Shown: in pieces, positions 8,671 through 18,081 of the stretch | Position numbering within the stretch: position 1 is the first letter of the stretch | Layout: each line of letters begins with the position of its first letter | Translations under genes and position numbers: made by a program | The notes under the pieces: model-generated | What the model was told of the DNA's origin: nothing | Database searches by the model: none | What the model saw: only the letters and a program-made list of their open reading frames with translations | Origin: an uncultured Alphaproteobacteria bacterium | GTDB taxonomy: Bacteria; Pseudomonadota; Alphaproteobacteria; RUG11792 | Direction: 5' to 3' | DNA length: 55,005 nt | Assembly: GCA_910588255.1 (NCBI GenBank) | Contig: CAJUOM010000004.1 | Span: 1-55,005, forward strand

Positions 8671-8973
8671 AAATATTCCAAAAACCTGTCTGATATAATC
8701 AGTATACTATTCATTTGGAATATTTCAAATTAAAATTCTTTAAAAGTTCTATTTTGTTAGTCGATTTTATAAATGGAAACGTAGGTGTTAACAATATTTT
8801 CAAAAATTCCAAATTTTAAAATATCTTAGTGAAACTGACTATGATCATATTTTAATAACATAAAAAATTTTTTTATAACATAGATTTTTTAATAGAAATT
8901 TAACAATTTAGATGTAAACTATTACTTAGATAGGCATAAGCCTTAGTTAATTTTATTTTAGGAGTTTTTTATT
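8671..8973. other. intergenic region between divergent genes
   Basis: This stretch of 303 bases separates ftsZ (minus) from the acidic secreted protein (plus) and must hold both promoters. A ribosome-binding site AGGAG at 8960-8964 serves the plus gene. TTAA repeats occur at about 8736-8749 with a 6-base spacing, one short of the CtrA consensus. I see no RNA gene. Confidence 0.4.
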
Positions 8974-9303
8974 ATGATGAAAAAAATCAGCGTTTTAGCT
9001 TTATTACTTGCCGCATTCTCATTTGGATCTTATGCAGATGATGGAAAAGAAGATGCTCCTGCTGAAGAAACGGCAGTCACAGCAACAGATGAAGCAAAAC
9101 CAGATGAAGCTGTAAAAGATGAAGAAAAAGCAACCGAAGAAACATCCGCAGATGAAGAATCCGTAAAAAATGACAAATCAGAAGATAAAGATTCTAAAGA
9201 AATAAAAGAAGATGAATCTGACAAAGAAGTCTCTAAAGATGAAAAATCCGAGGAAGAGATAACTACTGAGGAAAAAGAAGATAAGGAAAAAACTGAAGAG
9301 TAA
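8974..9303 (+). CDS. secreted, highly acidic low-complexity protein
   Basis: A 109-residue protein with a clear Sec signal peptide (KK, then LALLLAAFSFG, cleavage near SYA-DD). It is followed by about 88 residues made almost only of D, E, K, A, S and T, with repeated EEK, KDE and SDKE-type words. It has no hydrophobic core, so it should be disordered, and perhaps binds cations or basic surfaces in the periplasm or outside. Strong ribosome-binding site (AGGAG) 9 bases before the ATG; a second ATG follows immediately. A strong hairpin follows the stop. It is a single-gene unit. I know of no family beyond composition. Confidence 0.75.
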   Translation: MMKKISVLALLLAAFSFGSYADDGKEDAPAEETAVTATDEAKPDEAVKDEEKATEETSADEESVKNDKSEDKDSKEIKEDESDKEVSKDEKSEEEITTEEKEDKEKTEE

Positions 9304-9312
9304 ATCTCTGCT

Positions 9313-9340
9313 GAAATACGCTCAATTAAGAGCGTATTTC
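9313..9340 (+). terminator. stem-loop terminator
   Basis: GAAATACGCTC (9313-9323) pairs perfectly with GAGCGTATTTC (9330-9340) around a 6-base loop, 12 bases after the acidic-protein stop. There is only a weak T run afterwards. Confidence 0.75.
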
Positions 9341-9884
9341 CCCGTTAGATTTTCAATGTTATGTATTTATAGAGGCCTTTCCAAAGCCTTGTAGAAGTAC
9401 TAAATAATAGAGCTATAATTAAGAACTTGTCAAATAAAAAAATAAGGAAGTAAGAGCTATTGAATTTCTATATTTTAGGCATGAAAAAGATTTTTCTCAG
9501 CGTATTTCCAAAGACCAAATTGCATTCCTAATTTATACTGTTATGAAATCTATACCTATTATGGTTTTCCTTCTAATCTTACTTTGTTCATTCTTATTTC
9601 CCTTATGACCCACACTATCTATATTATACTCCTTTCTCTCCCCTCTACGTACATGTCGATTCCATTATTGCTAAAGAAATTTAGAAATGTTATTAATACA
9701 TATTCAAAATTAGTTTGACGAGAAAAATTATTATATCCTTCAATTAAGGTAATATTTGAGAAACAGTGACATGCATGTGAAAATAAGAATAAATGAGCAC
9801 TAAATAACATTATTTCCTGTGGTATTCTTGGATATGAAATCATGTTTTATTTATTAAATCAGGAAAAATACACAAATTTCAAAA
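9341..9884. other. intergenic region, no gene recognised
   Basis: 544 bases between the terminator and the pseudopilin stop. Short open frames on both strands lack ribosome-binding sites and recognisable motifs. No tRNA, repeat A/B or transposase was recognised. It may hold decayed sequence. Confidence 0.4.
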
Positions 9885-10460
9885 TCAAAAGATAAGATCT
9901 TCTGTATGGTTTGACTCAATTGGTATTGGAAATTTGTTATTCGCAAAATTTGATATAAACGTTTTTTCACTATACCAAATGGTTATTTCATCTTCGTTTT
10001 TCTCATTTTGAGATTTTATTATAAAAGCAGCTTTATCTCCTGGAATTTCTGAAGAAAATCCTGAAATACCGAGAGTTTTATTAGAAAAAGAGTTTTTACC
10101 AAAATTAGGATTCATTTTATAAAGCAACCATTTCCCTCTATCGTTTTTCGCAAATTTTTCCATAATGCCAAGAGTTTTGAAAGGTATAATTCCGAATGAG
10201 TTTTCCATAGTTTTAGATTGATAGCCAATATTATTTTTCATATCAGAAGGAAAAGGTATATTATTACAATCGCTTGCAAGATAAAATGCCGCGATGGATT
10301 TCACCACAAAATCTATATTTGATTGTGTTTTTTGAGTTCTATAAACACGATTCATTATGTTCAGCTGGCTCATACCAATTGTCGAAATTATCCCTATTAT
10401 AATCAGAGAGATAGAGACTTCTATCAAAGAAAATCCCTGAAAATGTACTTTTCTTACCAT
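9885..10460 (-). CDS. type IV pilin-like / type II secretion pseudopilin
   Basis: A 191-residue prepilin-like protein. Its short basic leader ends in G, followed by FSLIEVSISLIIIGIISTIG, the classic prepilin-peptidase site (cut between G and F, Glu at +5) and the hydrophobic N-terminal helix. The rest is a globular periplasmic part of unknown fold. I chose the ATG at 10460, nine codons before the cleavage site, because a longer frame would bury the leader. It is divergent from kdsB with a 52-bp gap. The assembly-type genes at 52.6-54.5 kb could be its partners. Whether it serves a pilus or secretion is not decided by the sequence. Confidence 0.85.
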   Translation of the reverse strand: MVRKVHFQGFSLIEVSISLIIIGIISTIGMSQLNIMNRVYRTQKTQSNIDFVVKSIAAFYLASDCNNIPFPSDMKNNIGYQSKTMENSFGIIPFKTLGIMEKFAKNDRGKWLLYKMNPNFGKNSFSNKTLGISGFSSEIPGDKAAFIIKSQNEKNEDEITIWYSEKTFISNFANNKFPIPIESNHTEDLIF

Positions 10461-10512
10461 TATAATTTTGTTAAAATCTTCTGCAAAGAACCTATTATCA
10501 GGATTACATAAA

Positions 10513-11244
10513 ATGAAAAATAATTCAGCTGCTATTTTTATTCCTGCAAGATTAAATTCTTCCAGATTTCCAAAAAAAATACTTACTCCAATCAATGGAA
10601 AACCTTTGATAATTCATGTTTTAGAACGAGCTCAGAAATTAAATTTGTGTGAATGTTATATCGCATGCTGTTGTGATGAGGTGAAAAGTTTAGTTGAGGA
10701 ATATGCTGGAAAAGCGATTGTCACAGAACCGAATCTTCCTTCTGGATCTGATAGAATATTTGCAGCTGTTGAAACTTTAGAAGTAAAACCTGAATTTATT
10801 ATTAATTTACAGGGCGATAATCCGGTTTTTGATGGTAATATTCTTGTTGATATATTAAAAGTGCTGCAGGATAATGAAAATATTGATATAACAACTCCAG
10901 TTTCGTTACACAGCGATATATCCGAAGCTCAAAATGAAAACTTGGTAAAAGTGATCTTTAATAATATGGAAAATAATCAACCAGGAAAGGCTATTTATTT
11001 TTCAAGAAATATTATTCCAAGCGGATTAAATCATTTCTATTCTCATATTGGAATATATGCCTATAGATATCACGCGTTGAAAAAATTCATTAAATTACCA
11101 CAATCATTTTTGGAAAAAATAGAGCGTTTGGAACAACTAAGAGCTATCCAAAATGAAATGAACATTTGGGCAGTTCCCGTTATAGGAAAAGCAATATCAG
11201 TCGACGTAAAAGAAGATCTTGAGGAAGTTTTAAAATATATATAG
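10513..11244 (+). CDS. kdsB: 3-deoxy-manno-octulosonate cytidylyltransferase
   Basis: KdsB activates Kdo with CTP to CMP-Kdo for LPS inner-core assembly. Seen: IPARLNSSRFPKKIL with the nucleotide-binding Arg/Lys residues at the N-terminus, GKPLI, the TEPNLPSGSDRI motif, NLQGDNPV with the metal-binding Asp (the family usually has NVQGDEP), and HIGIYAYR near the C-terminus. About 243 residues, normal. I chose the ATG at 10513 because the family starts close to the IPAR motif; an upstream ATG at 10468 would add 15 unrelated residues. It acts downstream of kdsD (4.1 kb) but is not in the same operon. Confidence 0.95.
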   Translation: MKNNSAAIFIPARLNSSRFPKKILTPINGKPLIIHVLERAQKLNLCECYIACCCDEVKSLVEEYAGKAIVTEPNLPSGSDRIFAAVETLEVKPEFIINLQGDNPVFDGNILVDILKVLQDNENIDITTPVSLHSDISEAQNENLVKVIFNNMENNQPGKAIYFSRNIIPSGLNHFYSHIGIYAYRYHALKKFIKLPQSFLEKIERLEQLRAIQNEMNIWAVPVIGKAISVDVKEDLEEVLKYI

Positions 11245-11251
11245 TAAAGAG

Positions 11252-11269
11252 GTGGCTTAAATAAGCCAC
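11252..11269. terminator. bidirectional stem-loop terminator
   Basis: GTGGCTTA (11252-11259) pairs with TAAGCCAC (11262-11269) with a 2-base gap. It sits 7 bases after kdsB and 3 bases before the convergent gene's stop, so it can serve both. Confidence 0.65.
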
Positions 11270-11272
11270 TTC

Positions 11273-11563
11273 CTATTCACTTAATGCGGATCTAATAGCT
11301 GCTACAAGTCTTGCCTTGTCCTTTTTGCTGGTTATAGGTTGTTTTTTGAAAAACTCATGGCATTCATCAGTTAAACCCTCGAAACACCATAATATTCTCT
11401 TTATGTATGTTTCAGTGGCACCTAATTTCCTTGCTATTGCTTTTAGTTCCTCATCCATGCATGAATCTTCACCTTTATTTTGAATTGATTCTATGAATTC
11501 AGATAGAATTTTGTTATCGGAGGTTTTCTCTCTTACATATGTTTTACAAATTTGTAATAGCAT
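11273..11563 (-). CDS. hypothetical helical protein
   Basis: I do not recognise this 96-residue protein. It has no signal peptide or membrane segment. The composition is helical and charged, with an ARKLGATETYIKRIL segment that could be a helix-turn-helix-like pair (about residues 44-58). It has a proper start and is divergent from dnaX, with an 84-base gap. Convergent with kdsB across a shared hairpin. A DNA-binding role is only a guess. Confidence 0.55.
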   Translation of the reverse strand: MLLQICKTYVREKTSDNKILSEFIESIQNKGEDSCMDEELKAIARKLGATETYIKRILWCFEGLTDECHEFFKKQPITSKKDKARLVAAIRSALSE

Positions 11564-11647
11564 AAAATATTCTAAAAATTCTTCGGTGGCTCTTTTGAGT
11601 TAATTTTTGTATAATGTATACATACAATTTTAAAAGAGATAAAAAAC

Positions 11648-12934
11648 ATGTCTGAGCATTATATTGTTTTGAGCAGGAAATACAGACCGAAAACTTTGGA
11701 TAATATAGTTGGGCAAGATGTATTACAAAAATCTCTGAAAAATTGTTTGGATTCAAAGAAAGTTCCTCATGCTTTCTTATTCCATGGCATAAGAGGCGTC
11801 GGAAAAACGACGTCTGCGAGAATATTAGCTCGATGTTTGAGTTGTATTGGAAGTGATGGAAAGACAGATATAACATCCAATCCTTGTGGAATTTGCCGAT
11901 CTTGCATAGCATTGGATAAAGATCAGCATATGGATATAATGGAACTTGATGCTGCAAGCAAAACGGGAATTGATGATATACGTGAAGTAATAGATGCAGC
12001 TCAATATTCTCCTGTTCTTGGAAGGTATAAAATTTTTATAATCGACGAAGTTCATATGCTTTCTAAAAGTGCTTTTAACGCCTTGCTAAAAACTTTAGAA
12101 GAACCTCCGGCTCATGTGAAATTCATATTTGCGACAACTGAAATCAATAAAATACCTGAAACTATCTTATCCAGATGTATGACGTTTCATTTAAATTCTG
12201 TTTCAAAAGATGCTCTCTCTGATTATTTGATTACAATAGCTGAGAAAGAGGGTTATGTTTTGGAACAAGACGCAGCAAAAATAACATCAGAAGAATCAGA
12301 AGGTTCCGTGAGAGATGCCTTATCAATATTGGAGCAAGGCATTATGATGGTTCAGGATACTAACTCTTCGATCACTGCAGATCTTGTTTTGAGTATGCTT
12401 GGAGGAGTGCGCATTGAAGAAACAGAAGTTTTGTTGAATTTAATTCTAAATGGAAACACAAAGGAAGCGTTGTCTAAATGTGAAGAACTTCAAAAATCTG
12501 GAGCAGATCCTTATGTCTTATTTAAAAACTTACAGTCCGCTTTATATAAGATGATTACGGAAAAAGTTTCAGGAAAACAAATGGATTATACTCTTTCAAA
12601 TTTGCTTTATTTATGGCAAATTTTCCTGAAGCAATCGGAAAATTTGAGAAATGCAAGTTATCCAGAATATATTTTTAATGCTATTATAGTAATCTTAGCA
12701 CATACAGCTTCATTTCCATGTATAGAAAAATTAATGATAAATGAAAAAGAAATTACTTCAGATGTTTCATGTGCACTCGAAGAGAGGCGAAACCAATCAT
12801 TAAAAAGCGATTTAGCTGAGAAAGTCGGAAATATTATTAACAAAGAAGTTACTTTAGAAAAGGATAATTCAAGAGAACTTGTAGGAAATATATTAAATAA
12901 ATTTCCCGGATCGACTGTTACAGAGATAGAATAG
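11648..12934 (+). CDS. dnaX: DNA polymerase III subunit gamma/tau
   Basis: Clamp-loader ATPase of the replicase. Seen: KYRPKTLDNIVGQD at the N-terminus, Walker A GIRGVGKTT (about residues 46-54), a four-cysteine zinc module (CLSC...PCGICRSC), DEVHMLS, LLKTLEEPP and the sensor segment ATTEINKIPETILSRC. Domain III follows. At 428 residues it is short compared with tau (usually over 550), and lacks most of the polymerase- and helicase-binding domains, so it resembles gamma alone. A possible -10 element TATAAT lies at 11610-11615. The usual partners ybaB and recR are not downstream. Confidence 0.95.
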   Translation: MSEHYIVLSRKYRPKTLDNIVGQDVLQKSLKNCLDSKKVPHAFLFHGIRGVGKTTSARILARCLSCIGSDGKTDITSNPCGICRSCIALDKDQHMDIMELDAASKTGIDDIREVIDAAQYSPVLGRYKIFIIDEVHMLSKSAFNALLKTLEEPPAHVKFIFATTEINKIPETILSRCMTFHLNSVSKDALSDYLITIAEKEGYVLEQDAAKITSEESEGSVRDALSILEQGIMMVQDTNSSITADLVLSMLGGVRIEETEVLLNLILNGNTKEALSKCEELQKSGADPYVLFKNLQSALYKMITEKVSGKQMDYTLSNLLYLWQIFLKQSENLRNASYPEYIFNAIIVILAHTASFPCIEKLMINEKEITSDVSCALEERRNQSLKSDLAEKVGNIINKEVTLEKDNSRELVGNILNKFPGSTVTEIE

Positions 12935-13000
12935 ATCTTTAATATAATAAAAATTTGTGGTATAATTATATTATTAAGTAAACAGTTCTTTCATTCAAAC

Positions 13001-14674
13001 ATGAGGACCCGAAGGATAAAACTTTATTTATACAGTATTGCACCTGAGATATTTTCTCTTTTTAAAAAAGGGTATTTTTTTAATAAGCTTTATAAAGATG
13101 TATACGCAGGTTTAATAGTCGCTATTATTTCATTTCCGTTAGCCATGGCTCTTGCTATTGCATCTGGAGCTTCTCCAGATAAAGGATTGATAACAGCTGT
13201 TGTTGCAGGAGCTTTTACGTCTCTTATTGGCGGATGTCGATATCAAATAGGAGGGCCTACTGGTGCATTTGTTGTTATTATATTTAATATAATACAAAAC
13301 TTTGGTTATAATGGCCTAATACTTGCGACTATAATGGCTGGTATTATATTAATTATTTGTGGTTTTCTTAGAATAGGCAAAATAATACAATATATTCCAT
13401 ACACTGTCACTGCAGGATTTACCGCTGGAATTGGGATTACTATATTATCCACACAAATACATGATATTTTGGGAATTAATTTACCAGATACTTCAGGAAA
13501 TTTTATTGATAGGATGATTTTTATTTTTAATAACATTTCAAATTCATCCTTATATGCAATTATTCTTGGAACACTAGTTGCTATTGTAATATTTATTCTC
13601 CAAAAATATAAATCTTCATTTCCAAGATTTTTATTAGCTTTGGCCATGGGAGTTTTTGCTGTTATGATTTTTGGAGATTCCTTTGAAACAATAGGATCGA
13701 GATTTACGGATTTAAAATGGAATGGATTTTCTTTACAATTTCCTGAAATTACCTTTTCTCTGATTCAGCAACTTTTCCCATCAGCATTAACCATAGCTTT
13801 TCTTTCTGGTATTGAATCATTATTATGTTGCACAATTGCAGATAGTTTAACTTCTACAAAACATAAATCTGACAGTGAACTAATAGGGCAGGGGGTTTCA
13901 AATGTTTTTTCAGCATTATTAGGAGGGCTTCCTGCAACGGGAGCATTAGCAAGGACTGCAGCTAATATAAAAGCTGGCGCTGTTTCTTCATTTTCTGGCG
14001 TATTCCAATCTTTGTTCGTTTGTTCTTTTATGTGTTTTTTGATGGATTATATGCAATATATCCCTATTGCTTGTCTTGCTGGGATGCTTGTCACTATAGC
14101 TTGGAATATGATAGGATTTAAACAATCTTTATATATTTTTCATTCTTCCAAAAGCGACTTATGCGTTTTCTTGGTGACATTAATATTAACCGTCGTTGTT
14201 GACATAACGGTTGCTGTTGAGATAGGCTTTTTAACGGCAGTTTTCTTTTTTGTGAAAAGACTCATAGAAAGAACTGAAATAGAAATATCTCATATATCAA
14301 ATAATCAACCTGAATTGGAAAAACACGATAATATTGAACTGCATGATTCCATTCAATGTATTAATATAAAAGGGCCTTTGTTTTTCGGATTAGCTCCAGC
14401 TATTGGGGAAATTTTGAAAAGAGTATGCAGAAAACCTGAAGCTATTATTCTGAATTTTGAAGATGTTCCATTAATCGATGCAACAGGGGCAAGAATGATC
14501 AGAAACCTTGTTTCAAATTCAAAAGGAATGCCTATTATTTTAACAAACCTCAGGAAATATCCTTATGAATACCTTTCGCATATTGATTATAAACAGGAAA
14601 AAATATATGGTTATCTAACAACTAATATGAAGGATGCAGTAAATATTGCTAATAATATTGTTTCTAAAATCTGA
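13001..14674 (+). CDS. SulP family anion transporter with STAS domain
   Basis: A 557-residue SLC26/SulP transporter of the inner membrane, likely for sulfate, bicarbonate or a dicarboxylate. Seen: the first membrane block with DVYAGLIVAIISFPLAMALA, GGPTGAFVVII, about ten to twelve further hydrophobic segments, the GGLPATGALARTAANIKAG signature (about 302-321), and a C-terminal STAS domain (from about residue 440) with NFEDVPLIDATGARM. The substrate cannot be told from sequence. It is a single-gene unit, 66 bases after dnaX. Confidence 0.9.
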   Translation: MRTRRIKLYLYSIAPEIFSLFKKGYFFNKLYKDVYAGLIVAIISFPLAMALAIASGASPDKGLITAVVAGAFTSLIGGCRYQIGGPTGAFVVIIFNIIQNFGYNGLILATIMAGIILIICGFLRIGKIIQYIPYTVTAGFTAGIGITILSTQIHDILGINLPDTSGNFIDRMIFIFNNISNSSLYAIILGTLVAIVIFILQKYKSSFPRFLLALAMGVFAVMIFGDSFETIGSRFTDLKWNGFSLQFPEITFSLIQQLFPSALTIAFLSGIESLLCCTIADSLTSTKHKSDSELIGQGVSNVFSALLGGLPATGALARTAANIKAGAVSSFSGVFQSLFVCSFMCFLMDYMQYIPIACLAGMLVTIAWNMIGFKQSLYIFHSSKSDLCVFLVTLILTVVVDITVAVEIGFLTAVFFFVKRLIERTEIEISHISNNQPELEKHDNIELHDSIQCINIKGPLFFGLAPAIGEILKRVCRKPEAIILNFEDVPLIDATGARMIRNLVSNSKGMPIILTNLRKYPYEYLSHIDYKQEKIYGYLTTNMKDAVNIANNIVSKI

Positions 14675-14741
14675 TTAAACGCAGTATAAAATATTACCAG
14701 AATGAAATTATCTAGCAATTTTCTAATATTAACTCAAAAAA

Positions 14742-15501
14742 TTAATCTATTCCAAGCTTGCCTCTCAAAGATTCGTTTTCATTTATCACTGGTATGTTCC
14801 TCAGAAATTCATGCAGCTGCTCTAAAAGAATCAGAGGCTCAGCTTTTTTTCAAAGCAGATCTATCAAATTTTTGCATATCCTCGTCGTTTAAAAGTAAAA
14901 TAATTCCTTTTTGACGAGTACCGCTTTTTAGTTTAGCAAATGCAGACCCATTTCCGTTTGAATATGCGACATCATATTCTATAACCTTGCTTAAAGTGCA
15001 TATTTGATCAAACCCCAAAGGCATTATATCAGGAGATACGTGTCCGGGATTATGAAAACATACAGCTTGGTTAGAAAAAGAAAACCCTTTTGTTTCTTCA
15101 GATCCGATACCAGTTATTGTTATGTCACAATCAGTAGCTATCCCTATCTCAAATTGATTGGCTCTTCCTCCCCAAAATCCATTTGGAAGGCCTCTGGCAA
15201 TACTCCACTGAGGTTTGAATTGAACTTGACCACCGCCACATAATTTTGATGATGTATGTGTTAACTGTTGTATAGAAAATATAATATAACTGTTATCAGG
15301 CAATGGAATAACTCTGTGAAATATGCTCGCTCTAGAATCAACGGTATTGTAAGCATGCACTAAAGGTATTAACGGAATCCCACAATCTCCCACTGCAACT
15401 GGAAGACAATGCAATGATCTAGGATTCCATGTTGCATCAACCGCTTTTGCAACAAATACATTCGTTGTAAGCAATATAGACAAAATCAATTTTTTAATCA
15501 T
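14742..15501 (-). pseudogene. secreted protein of unknown function, frame broken at an A7 run
   Basis: The main frame (14839-15501, 220 residues) starts with a Sec signal peptide (LILSILLTTNVF, cleavage near AKA-VDA) and has cysteines and Gly-rich beta-type sequence, but no family I know. It ends just after a run of seven A (T7 at 14844-14850 on the plus strand). With one A fewer, the frame continues 34 residues (LILLEQLHEFLRNIPVINE and more) to a stop at 14742-14744. The extension is protein-like. So this is either a one-base insertion, or a gene expressed in two lengths through slippage on A7. It is convergent with the SulP gene. Confidence 0.6.
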
Positions 15502-15890
15502 AAAAGAACCTGGAAAACGCCTCCATATTTATATTCTAAACTTTATTAAACATAAAATCAAGTTCTATTTCGGGATTGGCAAATATATTATAAACTGTTA
15601 AATTTTTTCATATTTAGACACATTTATAAAGCTAATAAATATAAAATTGCATAAACTCAAAAAATATCATTACACCAAGTGTCATTAAATTTATCTTAAT
15701 TCTTTTTGTTAATATGTTTGTTAATCCCGAGTCAGCAGCAATATATAAAAGCTTCATAAAATTTTAAGCAAATCTTCCCATCACAATATCCATTCAATAA
15801 AAGGAAGTAAAATTAACGGAAAATTAACCTTTTTTTTAAATTGAAAATAGGGAAATAAAACTTTAATACAATTAATTTAAGGAGGTTTTT
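15502..15890. other. intergenic region between divergent exported-protein genes
   Basis: 389 AT-rich bases between two divergent exported-protein genes. A strong ribosome-binding site AAGGAGG lies just before the plus gene at 15891. No repeat, RNA gene or other frame was recognised; promoters for both sides must lie here. Confidence 0.4.
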
Positions 15891-17457
15891 ATGAAAAAGC
15901 TACTATTAATCGCAGCTTTGGTAGGAAGCGTGAATGGAACAGAGATAGATGTGACTAACTGGAATGAGCTAAAATCACATTGCTCTGAAGATCTGACAGA
16001 TCCAATTTTCACAGGAGGCGTGTATACGTTAGGGGAGGGGGAAACTTATAATTGGATATGGGTATCTTCTTATGAAGACTTTAGTTCGCAATACTTTGAA
16101 GGTGTTTCCAATGAAAACAGTATTCCAGAAAGCACGAAATTAATTATTCCAAAAGAAACTACTTTTAAAATTTCTGAACATTATGATGAAGAATCCGAAA
16201 AATATTATTCCAGCTTATTTTTGAAAAATAGAGTTGCCATTGAAAATAATGGAAGTTTTATTAACGAAGGAGTCTTACTTACTATAGAAAATGCCGAAGT
16301 AACTTTTATAAATAACTCAGACTTTAAGAATGAGAATATGATATGTACTGTCAACTCTAATTCTCATTTAACATTTTTGGGTTCTGGAGATATAAATAGT
16401 GAAGCAGGTATTTATACATATGTTAGTGATATGGAAAACATTTCAAAATATTCAGGATCAAGTATAACTTTCTCTGGTTCTGGTAAGATTATTTCCGATG
16501 ATGGAGGAATAGGGGCATACTGTCCAGAATCGATCATTACATTTTCCGGTCCTAGAGATATTTTTGTTTTTATTTTTATTATAGGGCATTCAAAACTGAT
16601 ATTTTCTAGTGCTGGAGACATACTCTGTAGAGGCTCTATTTCTATAGATTCCCAACCGAACTCTCAATCATCTTTGATTATATCAAAAGGTACTAACTTA
16701 ATTTTTGATGATGATATGGAGTTAATTCAAGACAAACTTGATGAATCAGCTACTATTATAGGATCAGGAAGTATTGATATTGAGGGAAAACTTATAATAC
16801 AAAGGACCGGGACATCATATTATCCCGGAATAACTCTTATATCAGGTATTACAGGTTCCGGAACGTTAGATATATCCGGGATTATTGATTGTGATATGAG
16901 CGATGATAACAATGGGACAGAAAAAGGATGTATTGATATTTCTGCAGAGGCATTTTCTAATAAAAATCCATTCAGAGGAACAATCAAGCTTCCAATTAAT
17001 ACAAAATGTAAAACTTTAGACTTATCAAATGTTTCAAAAGCTAAGATATTTTATGGTGATTCTATTGTTGCTCCATATTTAGGACCGAATATGGAAAATA
17101 GAATCATCTTCCAGAAACCTTCTATTTCAGAAGAGTTACGTAGTGACAGATGATATCGAAGATAATGTTTTTGATACTGGAACTTCAGAATATAATATCT
17201 ACTTTGATATACAAGGAACAAAACCGATATCATTTGTTGGAAGAGGGACAGTTAATTTCTATGGAGATAACAGAGGATACAAATCAACATATCCAACAGT
17301 GAATTTCAAAGAAGAAAATTCAGTATTGCCAGGATATGGAGTATATAGAGATGTACATTTTGATGAAGGAACTATAATTCCAGCAGGAGCAACAATCGTA
17401 TGCCAAAATCCTCAAAATTTATCCAATGTTACTGTTAAAGGTAAACTTGTGATTTAG
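15891..17457 (+). pseudogene. exported beta-helix-like repeat protein, frame broken near 17135
   Basis: A signal peptide (KKLLLIAALVGSVNG) is followed by about 400 residues of short beta-rich repeats with many N, S, G and I (FSGSGKI, FLGSGDI, FSGPRDI, FSSAGDI), typical of a right-handed parallel beta-helix of a surface or secreted protein. The first frame stops at 17153. The second frame is open from about 17137 to 17457 (YVVTDDIEDNVFDTGTSE and on, to KGKLVI), so one frameshift near 17130-17140 splits it. Neither part has an autotransporter barrel. Strong AAGGAGG ribosome-binding site and a terminator hairpin after the second stop support one original gene. Function: perhaps adhesion or a secreted effector (inference). 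Confidence 0.65.
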
Positions 17458-17464
17458 TTTATAC

Positions 17465-17489
17465 AAGGCGCTTAAATCACAAGCGCCTT
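17465..17489 (+). terminator. stem-loop terminator
   Basis: AAGGCGCTT (17465-17473) pairs perfectly with AAGCGCCTT (17481-17489), loop of 7. It lies 7 bases after the second-frame stop of the beta-helix gene. Confidence 0.75.
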
Positions 17490-17647
17490 AAAATTATTAA
17501 AACTATTTATTGAAAACGAAGTCATTTTTATCGTAAGCTATCTATAGAGTGTGGATTTAATAAGATAGTTTTGTATTTGGTTTCCATAATATAAATTATG
17601 AGGACTAAATAAAATCTGAAAATCTTATTATAATGGAGTTATTTTTT

Positions 17648-18067
17648 ATGATTGAACGAACTTTTTCGATAATTAAACCTGATGCAACAAAGAGAAATCT
17701 AACTGGAGAGATCAATAGTATGATTGAAAAAGCTGGATTTAAGATTGTTGCACAAAAGCGAATTAAATTAACACTAGACCAAGCGAAATGTTTCTATGCC
17801 GTTCATGCTGAAAAGCCATTTTATAATGATCTTTGTGAATTTCTGAGTTCTGCGCCTATAGTTGTTCAGGTCTTGGAAAAAGAAAACGCTATAGCTGATT
17901 ATAGAACACTTATGGGAGCTACAAATCCAGCAAATGCTGAAGAAGGAACCATAAGAAATAAATTTGCTTTATCAATTGATCAGAATTCCGTACATGGTTC
18001 TGACGCTCCTGAAACGGCACCAAATGAAATAAAGTTCTTTTTCAGCGATATTGAAATCGTTGGATAA
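17648..18067 (+). CDS. ndk: nucleoside diphosphate kinase
   Basis: Transfers the gamma phosphate between nucleoside triphosphates and diphosphates through a phosphohistidine. Seen: ERTFSIIKPDATKRN at the N-terminus, GATNPANAEEGTIR, and the catalytic NSVHGSDA with His116. 139 residues, normal. I chose the ATG at 17648 because the family starts at this IERTF position and GGAG lies about 10 bases upstream; an upstream in-frame ATG at 17633 would put that GGAG inside the frame. It is followed after 14 bases by the pgsA-like gene. Confidence 0.95.
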   Translation: MIERTFSIIKPDATKRNLTGEINSMIEKAGFKIVAQKRIKLTLDQAKCFYAVHAEKPFYNDLCEFLSSAPIVVQVLEKENAIADYRTLMGATNPANAEEGTIRNKFALSIDQNSVHGSDAPETAPNEIKFFFSDIEIVG

Positions 18068-18081
18068 GCTGTTTTCTGAAT

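Noticed and set aside
9030..9224. 64-residue serine-rich frame antisense to the acidic secreted protein
   Set aside because: It is the mirror of D/E/K codons on the other strand, has no ribosome-binding site and no independent support.
9619..9843. 74-residue frame on the minus strand in the gap before the pseudopilin
   Set aside because: No ribosome-binding site, no motif, and hydrophobic/cysteine composition typical of random AT-rich frames.
11544..11957. 137-residue frame antisense to the start of dnaX
   Set aside because: It overlaps the conserved ATPase domain of dnaX; its composition (His, Tyr, Cys, Ser rich) is that of an antisense shadow.
14702..14914. 70-residue plus-strand frame between SulP and the exported gene
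   Set aside because: It covers the region that is better explained as the minus-strand extension of the exported protein after the A7 run.
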